Source of the DNA: Limnomonas spitsbergensis
Lineage: Eukaryota; Chlorophyta; Chlorophyceae; Chlamydomonadales
DNA length: 64,000 nucleotides
Assembly (NCBI GenBank): GCA_037349105.1
Contig: JAYJMM010000035.1
Coordinates: 558,001-622,000 of the forward strand
Direction: 5' to 3'
Part shown: positions 23,030 through 35,400 of the stretch, piece by piece
Position numbering within the stretch: position 1 is the stretch's first letter
Layout: the number at the start of each line of letters is the position of its first letter
Notes under the pieces: model-generated
The model's input: the letters and a program-made list of their open reading frames with translations, nothing else
Database searches by the model: none
Told to the model about the DNA's origin: nothing
Translations under genes and position numbers: made by a program

Positions 23030-23690
23030 AATGGTCGGAATAGCAGAATGGGGGTGGGAAGGGCTGGTACCTATCATAACGTCAGAATGGTCGGAATAGC
23101 AGAATGGAGGTAGGTGGGAGGGGCTGGTACCTATTAGAACGTCAGAATGGTCGGAATAGCAGAATTGGGGTGGGAGGGGTAGGTCCCTATCAGAACGTCA
23201 GAATGGTCGGAATGGCAGAATGGGGGTGGGAGGGGCTGGTACCTATCAGAACGGTCGGAATGGCAGAATTGGGGTGGGAGGGGTAGGTCCCTATCAGAAC
23301 GGTCGGAATGGCAGAATTGGGGTGGGAGGGGTAGGTCCCTATCAGAACGTCAGAATGGGGGTGGGAGGGGCTGGTACCTATCAGAACTAACGTCAGAATG
23401 GTCGGAATAGCAGAATGGGGGTGGGAGGGGTAGGTCCCTATCAGAACGGTCGGAATGGCAGAATTGGGGTGGGAGGGGTAGGTCCCTATCAGAACGTCAG
23501 AATGGTCGGAATGGCAGAATGGGGGTGGGAGGGGCTGGTACCTATCAGAACTAACGTCAGAATGGTCGGAATAGCAGAATGGGGGTGGGAGGGGTAGGTC
23601 CCTATCAGAACGGTCGGAATGGCAGATTGGGGGTGGGAGGGGTTGGTTCCCAATCAGAACGGTCGGAATAGCAGAATGATAGAATCGTCG
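23030..23690. repeat. G-rich 56-bp minisatellite, about twelve copies
   Basis: The unit is CAGAATGGTCGGAATAGCAG followed by AATGGGGGTGGGAGGGGCTG and GTACCTATCAGAACGT. Shorter variants lack one of the CAGAATGGT blocks. The GGGGGTGGGAGGGG core has three or more G-runs. Short open frames inside are repeat artefacts. Confidence 0.85.
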
Positions 23691-23694
23691 GAAT

Positions 23695-24560
23695 AACAGA
23701 AAATGTACGATATCGCTAGCAGAATGAGTAGATTTTGGACTGTAATTCCGTCTAGGGGGGAAATTATGCGATTCTGGTTATGACTGGGCAGAATTCTACT
23801 CAAACCTTGCAAAATACTGTTCCAGGGATATTTCCTCGATCCCGCTGTTCAAAAGAATTTCCGGTCTTCCGCTGCTTGCTTATGGACTTCTGTTGCTGCT
23901 GTGTTGACTGAATGCGGTGCGTGCGTGGAGGTTGTGTGAGCTGTGCATGTCGGGGAGACGGGTGTTGCTTGAGCGCTAGTGTCTGGCTGCTGCTGGTCTA
24001 TGGATGTCTGAATGACAAGAGTGCATGTCGCTCATTCGGACCAGTATTTGCACAACCTGGACTGGGAAGGCGAGCGAAAAGGTTGTGGCCCCCCTTTACA
24101 CACAACTGCAGAAGTGGCATTTGAATGCAGTCCTAGCACCCCTGTCTATGCCCCTGCTATGTCTATAAATTCTGGAAATTAAGGTTGAATACAAGGGAAA
24201 CCCAGGGCCTGCATACAACGGGCAGTGAGTCATGTAAATCCCATCCTCCCTTGCATTCAATATATTTTGTGTTGACATCATTTCAATTCCTTAACTTACT
24301 TCGGAGGAATTACTCATGCTTTGCATGGCAAATGCTGCATTGTGTGCACACCTTTCTGCATGTGGGCAGTTGGTCTCTCGCGCAGCTAAATTACCTCCCT
24401 GCTCAAAGTCACCCATTGCAAGTTATCGTGCGGATGAGGCCAGTCTCAAGCAGGGCTGAGGTCATCTCCCTGGTAGCATCTCGCTCGGCTGAGGTCAGCA
24501 TTGATGACTGACTCAACCTTAGACTCATGTTATCCATGTTCTAAAGGCATCAATCAAGTG
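23695..24560. other. No recognisable gene
   Basis: This lies between the G-rich array and the stop codon of the He_PIG gene. It should contain that gene's 3' untranslated region on the minus strand. I see no other feature. Confidence 0.3.
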
Positions 24561-24564
24561 TAGG

Positions 24565-27500
24565 TCAAGTGTAGTAGTCTGCCATGACTTGGAGTGTCTC
24601 ATCGATGGAGCTGAAAATACGTCCTCCTGCTATGAGGTTGCGATAGCGGAGCAAGAGACCCGCTAGGTCCAGATGCGTCTTGTTTAGGAGAGCCATCTGG
24701 TTCTTCAATACAACGTTTGCGTTGTAGAAGTAGCTGGTGCCTTCAGGCAAGTCGCGAAGGTGGGCCCCGGTGTTCTGACATATGTTAAATGTTTCTGCGG
24801 CACCCTGGCCTTGGCATGGTAAGGCCGAGCTATTTGCGTAGGCCTGCCAGACTGATGAGGTTCTACGCACGCATGGGTTAAGGGGTTAGGGAATGGATGG
24901 ATGGGCGCGAAAAAGGGAAGAGCTGGGTCTTCAAGAACGTTTGTTAAAGAGAGTCCAACAGGGGGATGGCACATGAAAATTGATTCGGCGTTTAGGGTTA
25001 TAGGGTTCAGGCCACTCAGTTTCATTCTTTACCTCACGCTCAGGCAGCCTATGCGCCCCCCACCGGACCCCCCCTTGTGTCCCCCCCCCCTCTCACTGGG
25101 CCCCTCTCATGGGAGCCCCCTGTTGCGTCCACCCTGCCTCACCCCTAACCTGAGCTGCATGACCTCCATGCCAAATGCGGCCTACGGCTGCATTTGCCAT
25201 GCAACTTCTCCCCATGCTCCATATCACCAATCTTGGGCCACAGCAGTCATTTAGTAATAAAAGTAACCATTTAAGCCTCCCCTACATGGCTCTCTAGTAG
25301 CATTTTAGGGGGGACCTAGGGTGAGAGGGGTGGGGCAGAACCCCCTCTTATGTGCCCCCTGGTTGCGCACCTGTAGTACTTCAGGATGCCATAAATGCGG
25401 GAATCCATCGCCGAAAGTCCAATCCCTGGCCGGCCGGCCGCTGTCACTGATAAGACCCCATCCACGATTGGCATGCCAGAGCTGGTCAGGACAGGGCTGT
25501 AGTATCCTCTCAAGTACACACTGCGCGAGGGAGAGGCAGGCCGAGGGGGGGAGGGAGGACGGACTTGAGGAGAGGGCAGGGGTGAGGGTTTGGGGGGCAA
25601 AGGGGGGAGAGGCCAAAATGGGGCTTGGTAGGGCTTGCAGTATATTTGTGCATGTACACTCTGAGCTAAGGGGGCGATGGGTAGGGATGAGAGACGCAGA
25701 AGAGGGCAGGGGTGTGGGATTGGGGGACCATGGGGGAAGAATGGCTCGAGAGAGCACTACACTGGTTATTTTAGCGTGCTTCAGCTACAATTTGGCTACA
25801 TCACCGCCTACGACCATGGGGGCCTGGTGCAGCAAGCCCTACTGCTGGGGCCACCAGCCATAGGCTGGTCAAGGTTTGGTCCCAGTCGGCCCAGTTGGCC
25901 GCTAGGCAGACCCCCATCAGATCAAGGCGCTTTGGCGCGCACTGAAATAAACACCGGAGTACTCTTATAGTAGAATCCAGTTATGTCGCCACCAAACACC
26001 AGGTTGAAGGGTTTAAAGGGGGCAAGGTTGGAGGCTAATTGGAAAGCTGGAAGAAGACTACATTATCAAGTCAAGTCTCACACTGAGTACAGCGTTCAGG
26101 GAGGCACGCTGCGGATCAGGGCTGGGGGACTGGGGGGCAAGTGTGTAGGCCTACAGTCAAGTAGACACTGGGCAGTGTCCGTCAAGGGAGAGAGGGTCCA
26201 GGAGAGGGGCTGAGGGGTGGGCAAATAAACATCAAGCCCACACCAAGGCATATGGGGGCAAATAACTCTGACACACCAAGTGTGGTCTATGGCGGCTGGG
26301 CGTGGGCAGCACACCCCTCACAATCCACCCCCTGTCTACACCTCGACAGCATACACATCAGCATTCCAGACGTAAACAGCGTGGCTGATATAAACTGGTA
26401 CATCAAACATCAGAGCCACTATTCAGCACGTGAGCACGTAAGGGTAGAGACCCCCCCCCGTATTTTCCTGCCTCTGTGGACTTGCATGTTCCGTCACATC
26501 TCTACCCTGACGAATGGTAACGGCGAGGACGAGGCCTTGGCCTACGCCGCGCTGTTTCCCTAACTCTCACGCCCCTACGGGTCGCGCAGTCTTCTTCCTT
26601 TCTTTTTACCCTAACTATTACGACGATGTGGTCCTGAGGCTTCCCTCCCCTTCACATGCCCTCTCACGTCTCAACCGTAGAGAGGCGACCCTCCCGACGC
26701 CGGCAAGTATTGCACGGTGATCAACTGCCCTGCCACAATTGTCTTCATCATAGCCACGGTGTACGGCGGCGACTGCGCGCTCGCGTTAGCAAAGGCGACG
26801 GGTGCCAGAGCCAAGAACATGAAGTGCTCAGGGGTGGCTCTGCAGAGGCACAGGTAGTAGTGTAAGGGGAATGTGTAAGGAGCGTGTGGAGTGTGGGGAA
26901 TGTGCTAGAAAGGTTCGGGTGAGAGGCGCATATGGCAGATGTAGGAAAGGTGCAAGAAAGGTGAGGGTGGAGGGTTATAGAAGCGGAAGCAGCATGGTGA
27001 GGGTGTAGGGAAGCCGTGCGGAGGGCGCAGCAGTGGTAAGTCTGACACGCATCAAAAGATGTTCCCTTCTGTTCCCTATCATTCGACTACTAGCAGGAGT
27101 GAGTCCAGGTTTTGCTTGGGCCTCCGCGGCCTACCACAGGTGGCCTGACGGTGCACTTAGTTCGGACTAAAACAAGCACTAACCGAGTCACTGGCAACCA
27201 ACTGTCAGTTATAAGCCAGGTAAATGGTATCAGGCCAACATCCTGAAGTGTGTGTGATTGCACGTGTGTGTGGGGGGGAAGCTGTTCTATACACGCATGC
27301 TCCCGAGCTGCTGGGGAGCTGCAAGGGAGCTGTGGAAAGCTCCCACCACCCTGGAAATCACCTGAAGAACTTCTCGTCTCCGCTTGGCAGCAAGTAGTGT
27401 AGGGATATGAAAGGCCACTGGGAGGGGTTGCTGGCGTGAATATTGTCGCTGCGTAGGGGTTTTGAGGGCAGTCAGGAGAGGGGTGTCATTTGGTCAGTGG

Positions 27501-29374
27501 TACGCGTGATTGGATTGGATAGGGTGCATGCTATCCACGGGAGGGAATCAAGTACCTGCACGGTAGTGTACCCCCCTTTCGCTGAAGGGGGGTCTTTGGG
27601 GCCCGTCAGGCGCAACTCAGGTCCTCCGCCCCAGCCGACGCGGACGTGACGGCGGCGGGTTAAGGGCTGAAGGCTTGCACTTTCCTTAGTTTCTCCCATG
27701 ACTCTGCTTTGTGTCCCACACTGGTGCCTCGGTGATTTTTGTATGGAAGATCTTTCCTTGGTCCGCCCGGAGGGTGGGTGGAGTCAGGTGTTTGTCTCTT
27801 TGGCGTGTTGACTCCCTTTCGTCTGTCAGCCCATCGGTACTGCCACAATTTAATAAGTTTTGCCCAATTGAGATGGTAGTAGTTCCCCCTCACAGCTTCT
27901 AGCCCGCCCCCGCCCCTGCCCCGCCCCAGACCAATTCTGCTCCACTCGGACCATCCCCACCCTCAGCTCCCCCCAAACCCCAGAATGACTTGGCCCCCAC
28001 GTTGCTGGCCACTCCGGACAACCTGGACTGCTATGACACTCACCCCCCCTTGTTCAAACGCCACACCCTAACCACCCTACAGTGTTCACACACTCACATG
28101 CAGCTAAACACATCACAAAACCCAGGGTGTGGAACACACACACGCTGTGGTACTCACCACAGAGTCCAGGTTGTAGTACTATCACATATTGTAAGTAAGA
28201 GAACCCTTGATGTACTAAACTCACAAGCTGTAGTACACGCCACAGAACCCGGGCTGTCCGGCGCCGTCGGTTGCATCCAGCGGTGGGAGCAGGCACTCGA
28301 TGGTGTCGCCAATGAGCACGTCCTGCCACTCGACGCTCTCCAGCACATTGGTCTGGGGTTTGACGCGGCGCACGATGCCGTCGGCAGGGTAGCATGAGGC
28401 GGCGGCCTCTGCATAGAGAAAAGCCGTGTGTGCATGGTATAAATTGGTATACAATTTGCATTGCGATGTTGCGCCTCAGTCTCCCTAAATAGTTGTGGGC
28501 CTATGGTATGAGGTGTAAAGTATAGGACCACAATGGCAGCTGACAGAGACCAAGGGGTCAGGGGCATAGCGGGGTGCTTCACGGTGGCCCGAGTTTAGTA
28601 GGGTTCAGCTACGCATCAGCTACACTCCAGTGTCTGGCCGGAGGCTGCAGCCTGCAGGTGTGGCCAGGCTCGCAGATTAAGCCTTGAGACGGAGGCTAAT
28701 CAAGGTTGGAGGGCACTCGGGCCTTCAATAGCCGCCGGGCGGCCTTCCAAAGCTTCCAGAGGTGGTCTGACAGGACCCAGTACCGGCTTCAACGAAAATT
28801 GATGCAGGGAGGAAGTTTAGGATGGGACTGATGGCATTTATAGTATGGGTCATGGTTGGGAGCGGCCCCAGATCCTCACTGATAGTGTTTAAATTTGTCG
28901 GTATTGGGTACTAACAGAACCTCCTACGCAGGCCGCCCTTCAGCCCGCTTAAGGCCGGATTGACCCCCAGCCTAGGCTAAGCCTCCGTCTGCCCATCCTA
29001 GTTTAGGGTTCAGGGCCAACCTAAACCCTAAACCGGAGGCACAAGCAGCATGCCTGGCCGTGCCAGCAGGGGCCTCCAACCAGAGGCCCGAGTGTAGCTG
29101 AATTATAGCTGGGCATCACTGACAAACCATACACCACTCACCAACAGTAATATTAAGGGTGCAGCTTGTTGTTGCAGAGGCTGCGCTCGTTCCATTGACA
29201 GTGTAAGTAGTAGTACTTTTTGTAGTAGCTGGAGTCCCACTGATGACACCGGAGGCTGAGCTGATCGACAGGCCCACGGGAAGGGCCGGTGTGATGCTGT
29301 AGCTCACTATGGCGTCTCCTGAGTTCGTTGGCGTGTTATTTACGATGGGCACATTGTTTGTTGTGTACGTTATA
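24565..29374 (-). CDS. Secreted-type protein with He_PIG (Ig-like) domain, seven exons, 5' partial
   Basis: Seven minus-strand exons join with matching phases: 29,374-29,142; 28,408-28,225; 26,839-26,676; 26,394-26,342; 25,823-25,789; 25,520-25,371; 24,862-24,565, where a TGA ends the frame. Donors include GTGAGT (twice) and GTGCGC; acceptors include CCCCCAG, CTATGCAG and CTCTGCAG. The first exon encodes an He_PIG-type fold with the signature SYSITPALPVGLSISSASG followed by VISGTPATT and TYTVNGT, a module known from surface and secreted proteins. Later exons include GVYYSLATPEHFMFLALAPV, a segment with VVGGDVAKF, then YLRGYYSPVLTSSGMP. Several Asn-X-Ser/Thr sites (NSS, NKT, NAS) fit an extracellular protein. 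No membrane anchor or catalytic motif is visible and the function is unknown. The first visible exon starts in phase 2, so at least one exon lies upstream, across the satellite. Exon 3 contains an internal signal-peptide-like stretch, so a second start there is possible. Confidence 0.65.
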
Positions 29375-29401
29375 CTGGGGGATGAGTACACAAGATTAAA
29401 G

Positions 29402-32400
29402 GGCCCTGCACATTTAGAGAGACACTTGTAATTGCAGGGTTTAGGGTTTAGGGGCCTTGCACATGCAGAGAGACACTTGTAAGTGCAGGGTTTAGGGTTT
29501 AGGGGCCTTGCACATGCAGAGAGACACTTGTAAGTGCAGGGTTTAGGGTTAAGGGGCCCTGCACATGCAGAGAGACACTTGTAATTGCAGGGTTTAGGGT
29601 TTAGGGGCCTTGCACATGCAGAGAGACACTTGTAAGTGCAGGGTTTAGGGTTTAGGGGCCTTGCACATGCAGAGAGACACTTGTAAGTGCAGGGTTAAGG
29701 GTTCAGGGGCCTTGCACATGCAGAGAGACACTTGTAAGTGCAGGGTTTAGGGTTAAGGGGCCGTGCACATGCAGAGAGACACTTGTAAGTGCAGGGTTTA
29801 GGGTTTAGGGGCCTTGCACATGCAGAGAGACACTTGTAAGTGCATGGTTTAGGGTTTAGGGGCCCTGCACATGCAGAGAGACACTTGTTAGTGCAGGGTT
29901 TAGGGTTAGGGGCCTTGCACATGCAGAGAGACACTTGTAAGTGCAGGGTTTAGGGTTTAGGGGCCTTGCACATGCAGAGAGACACTTGTAAGTGCAGGGT
30001 TTAGGGTTAAGGGGCCGTGCACATGCAGAGAGACACTTGTAAGTGCAGGGTTTAGGGTTTAGGGGCCTTGCACATGCAGAGAGACACTTGTAAGTGCATG
30101 GTTTAGGGTTTAGGGGCCCTGCACATGCAGAGAGACACTTGTAAGTGCAGGGTTTAGGGTTAGGGGCCTTGCACATGCAGAGAGACACTTGTAAGTGCAG
30201 GGTTAAGGGTTCAGGGGCCTTGCACATGCAGAGAGACACTTGTAAGTGCAGGGTTTAGGGTTTAGGGGCCCTTGCACATGCAGAGAGACACTTGCAAGTG
30301 CATGGTTTAGGGTTTAGGGGCCCTTGCACATGCAGAGAGACACTTGTAAGTGCAGGGTTTAGGGTTTAGGGGCCCTTGCACATGCAGAGAGACACTTGTA
30401 AGTGCAGGGTTTAGGGTTTAGGGGCCTTGCACATGCAGAGAGACACTTGTAAGTGCAGGGTTTAGGGTTTAGGGGCCTTGCACATGCAGAGAGACACTTG
30501 TAAGTGCAGGGTTTAGGGTTTAGGGGCCCTGCACATGCAGAGAGACACTTGTAAGTGCAGGATTTAGGGTTTAGGGGCCCTGCACATGCAGCGAGACACT
30601 TGTAAGTGCAGGGTTTAGGGTTAGGGGCCTTGCACATGCAGAGAGACACTTGTAAGTGCAGGGTTAAGGGTTTAGGGGCCTTGCACATGCAGAGAGACAC
30701 TTGTAAGTGCAGGGTTTAGGGTTAGGGGCCTTGCACATGCAGAGAGACACTTGTAAGTGCAGGGTTTAGGGTTTAGGGGCCTTGCACATGCAGAGAGACA
30801 CTTGTAAGTGCAGGGTTTAGGGTTTAGGGGCCTTGCACATGCAGAGAGACACTTGTAAGTGCAGGGTTTAGGGTTTAGGGGCCCTGCACATGCAGAGAGA
30901 CACTTGTAAGTGCAGGGTTTAGGGTTAAGGGGCCCTGCACATGCAGAGAGACACTTGTAAGTGCAGGGTTTAGGGTTTAGGGGCCCTGCACATGCAGCGA
31001 GACACTTGTAAGTGCAGGGTTTAGGGTTAGGGGCCTTGCACATGCAGAGAGACACTTGTAAGTGCAGGGTTAAGGGTTTAGGGGCCTTGCACATGCAGAG
31101 AGACACTTGCAAGTGCAGGGTTTAGGGTTAGGGGCCTTGCACATGCAGAGAGACACTTGTAAGTGCAGGGTTTAGGGTTTAGGGGCCTTGCACATGCAGA
31201 GAGACACTTGTAAGTGCAGGGTTTAGGGTTTAGGGGCCTTGCACATGCAGAGAGACACTTGTAAGTGCAGGGTTTAGGGTTAGGGGCCTTGCACATGCAG
31301 AGAGACACTTGTAAGTGCAGGGTTTAGGGTTTAGGGGCCTTGCACATGCAGAGAGACACTTGTAAGTGCAGGGTTTAGGGTTAGGGGCCTTGCACATGCA
31401 GAGAGACACTTGTAAGTGCAGGGTTTAGGGTTTAGGGGCCTTGCACATGCAGAGAGACACTTGTAAGTGCAGGGTTTAGGGTTTAGGGGCCCTGCACATG
31501 CAGCGAGACACTTGTAAGTGCAGGGTTTAGGGTTTAGGGGCCTTGCACATGCAGAGAGACACTTGTAAGTGCAGGGTTTAGGGTTAAGGGGCCTTGCACA
31601 TGCAGAGAGACACTTGTAAGTGCAGGGTTTAGGGTTAAGGGGCCTTGCACATGCAGAGAGACACTTGTAAGTGCAGGGTTTAGGGTTTAGGGGCCCTGCA
31701 CATGCAGAGAGACACCTGTAAGTGCATGGTTTAGGGTTTAGGGGCCTTGCACATGCAGAGAGACACTTGTAGGTGCAAGGTTAAGGGTTTATGGGCCTTG
31801 CACATGCAGAGAGACACTTGTAAGTGCAATGTTAAGGGTGTATGGGCCTTGCACATGCAGAGAGGAGGTTGTAAGTGCAATGTTAAGGGTGTATGGGCCT
31901 TGCACATGCAGAGAGACACTTGTAAGTGCAGGGTTTAGGGTTTAGGGGCCTTGCACATGCAGAGAGACACTTGTAAGTGCAGGGTTTAGGGTTTAGGGGC
32001 CTTGCACATGCAGAGAGACACTTGTAAATGCATGGTTTAGGGTTTAGGGGCCCTGCACATGCAGAGAGACACTTGTAAGTGCAGGGTTAAGGGTTTAGGG
32101 GCCTTGCACATGCAGAGAGACACTTGTAAATGCATGGTTTAGGGTTTAGGGGCCCTGCACATGCAGAGAGACACCTGTAAGTGCAGGGTTAAGGGGTTAG
32201 GGGCCCTGCACATGCAGAGAGACACTTGTAAATGCATGGTTTAGGGTTTATGGGCCTTGCACATGCAGAGAGACACTTGTAAGTGCAGGGTTTAGGGTTT
32301 AGGGGCCTTGCACATGCAGAGAGACACTTGTAAGTGCAGGGTTAAGGGTTTAGGGGCCTTGCACATGCAGAGAGACACTTGTAAATGCATGGTTTAGGGT

Positions 32401-35400
32401 TTAGGGGCCCTGCACATGCAGAGAGACACTTGTAAGTGCAGGGTTAAGGGGTTAGGGGCCTTGCACATGCAGAGAGACACTTGTAAGTGCAGGGTTTAGG
32501 GTTTAGGGGCCTTGCACATGCAGAGAGACACTTGTAAGTGCAGGGTTCAGGGTTTAGGGGCCATGCACATGCAGAGAGACACTTGTAAGTGCAGGGTTCA
32601 GGGTTTAGGGGCCATGCACATGCAGAGAGACACTTGTAAGTGCATGGTTTAGGGTTTAGGGGCCTTGCACATGCAGAGAGACACTTGTAAGTGCAGGGTT
32701 AAGGGTTTAGGGGCCTTGCACATGCAGAGAGACACTTGTAAGTGCAGGGTTCAGGGTTTAGGGGCCATGCACATGCAGAGAGACACTTGTAAGTGCAGGG
32801 TTCAGGGTTTAGGGTTCAGGGTTCAGGGTTCAGGGTTTAGGGGCCATGCACATGCAGAGAGACACTTGTAAGTGCATGGTTTAGGGTTTAGGGGCCTTGC
32901 ACATGCAGAGAGACACTTGTAAGTGCAGGGTTAAGGGTTTAGGGGCCTTGCACATGCAGAGAGACACATGTAAGTGCAGGGTTAAGGGTTCATGGGCCTT
33001 GCACATGCAGAGAGACACTTGTAAGTGCAGGGTTTAGGGTTTAGGGGCCTTGCACATGCAGAGAGACACTTGTAAATGCATGGTTTAGGGTTTAGGGGCC
33101 CTGCACATGCAGAGAGACACTTGTAAATGCATGGTTTAGGGTTTAGGGGCCCTGCACATGCAGAGAGACACTTGTAAGTGCAGGGTTAAGGGGTTAGGGG
33201 CCTTGCACATGCAGAGAGACACTTGTAAGTGCAGGGTTTAGGGTTTAGGGGCCTTGCACATGCAGAGAGACACTTGTAAGTGCAGGGTTTAGGGTTTAGG
33301 GGCCTTGCACATGCAGAGAGACACTTGCAAGTGCAGGGTTTAGGGTTTAGGGGCCCTGCACATGCAGAGAGACACTTGTAAGTGCAGGGTTTAGGGTTTA
33401 GGGGCCTTGCACATGCAGAGAGACACTTGTAAGTGCAGGGTTAAGGGTTTAGGGGCCTTGCACATGCAGAGAGACACTTGCAAGTGCAGGGTTTAGGGTT
33501 TAGGGGCCCTTGCACATGCAGAGAGACACTTGTAAGTGCAGGGTTTAGGGTTTAGGGGCCTTGCACATGCAGAGAGACACTTGTAAGTGCAGGGTTTAGG
33601 GTTTAGGGGCCTTGCACATGCAGAGAGACACTTGCAAGTGCAGGGTTTAGGGTTTAGGGGCCTTGCACATGCAGAAAGACACTTGTAAGTGCAGGGTTCA
33701 GGGTTTAGGGGCCATGCACATGCAGAGAGACACTTGTAAGTGCAGGGTTCAGGGTTTAGGGGCCATGCACATGCAGAGAGACACTTGTAAGTGCAGGGTT
33801 TAGGGTTTAGGGGCCATGCACATGCAGAGAGACACTTGTAAGTGCATGGTTTAGGGTTTAGGGGCCTTGCACATGCAGAGAGACACTTGCAAGTGCAGGG
33901 TTTAGGGGCCTTGCACATGCAGAGAGACACTTGTAAGTGCATGGTTTAGGGTTTAGGGGCCTTGCACATGCAGAAAGACATTTGTAAGTGCAGGGTTAAG
34001 GGGCCTTGCACATGCAGAGAGACACTTGTAAGTGCAGGGTTCAGGGTTTAGGGGCCATGCACATGCAGAGAGACACTTGTAAGTGCATGGTTTAGGGTTT
34101 AGGGGCCATGCACATGCAGAGAGACACTTGTAAGTGCAGGGTTAAGGGTTTAGGGGCCTTGCACATGCAGAAAGACATTTGTAAGTGCAGGGTTTAGGGT
34201 TTAGGGGCCTTGCACATGCAGAGAGACACTTGTAAGTGCAGGGTTTAGGGTTTAGGGGCCTTGCACATGCAGAAAGACACTTGTAAGTGCAGGGTTTAGG
34301 GTTTAGGGGCCCTGCACATGCAGAGAGACACTTGTAAGTGCAGGGTTTAGGGTTTAGGGGCCTTGCACATGCAGAAAGACACCTGTAAGTGCAGGGTTTA
34401 GGGTTTAGGGGCCTTGCACATGCAGATAGACACTTGTAAGTGCAGGGTTTAGGGTAAAGGGGCCCTGCACATGCAGAGAGACACTTGTAAGTGCAGGGTT
34501 TAGGGTTTAGGGGCCTTGCACATGCAGAGAGACACTTGTAAGTGCATGGTTTAGGGTTTAGGGGCCATGCACATGCAGAGAGACACTTGTAAGTGCAGGG
34601 TGTAGGGTTTAGGGGCCTTGCACATGCAGAGAGACACTTGTAAGTGCAGGGTTAAGGGTTTAGGGGCCTTGCACATGCAGAGAGACACTTGTAAGTGCAG
34701 GGTGTAGGGTTTAGGGGCCTTGCACATGCAGAGAGACACTTGTAAGTGCAGGGTTCAGGGTTTAGGGGCCATGCACATGCAGAGAGACACTTGTAAGTGC
34801 AGGGTTCAGGGTTTAGGGGCCATGCACATGCAGAGAGACACTTGTAAGTGCATGGTTTAGGGTTTAGGGGCCTTGCACATGCAGAGAGACACTTGTAAGT
34901 GCAGGGTTTAGGGTTTAGGGGCCTTGCACATGCAGAGAGACACTTGTAAGTGCAGGGTTTAGGGTTTAGGGGCCATGCACATGCAGAGAGACACTTGTAA
35001 GTGCATGGTTTAGGGTTTAGGGGCCTTGCACATGCAGCGAGACACTTGTAAATGCATGGTTCAGGGTTTAGGGGCCATGCACATGCAGAGAGACACTTGT
35101 AAGTGCAGGGTTTAGGGTTTAGGGGCCTTGCACATGCAGAGAGACACTTGCAAGTGCAGGGTTTAGGGTAAAGGGGCCTTGCACATGCAGAGAGACACTT
35201 GTAAGTGCAGGGTTTAGGGTTTAGGGGCCTTGCACATGCAGAGAGACACTTGTAAGTGCAGGGTTTAGGGTTCAGGGGCCTTGCACATGCAGAGAGACAC
35301 TTGTAAGTGCATGGTTTCGGGTTTAGGGGCCTTGCACATGCAGCGAGACACTTGTAAGTGCAGGGTTTAGGGTTTAGGGGCCGTGCACATGCAAAGAGAC

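Noticed and set aside
25371..25520. Cache-type sensor domain in the He_PIG gene
   Set aside because: Short resemblance only (SPVLTSSGMPIVDGVLSV); not enough conserved positions to name the domain.
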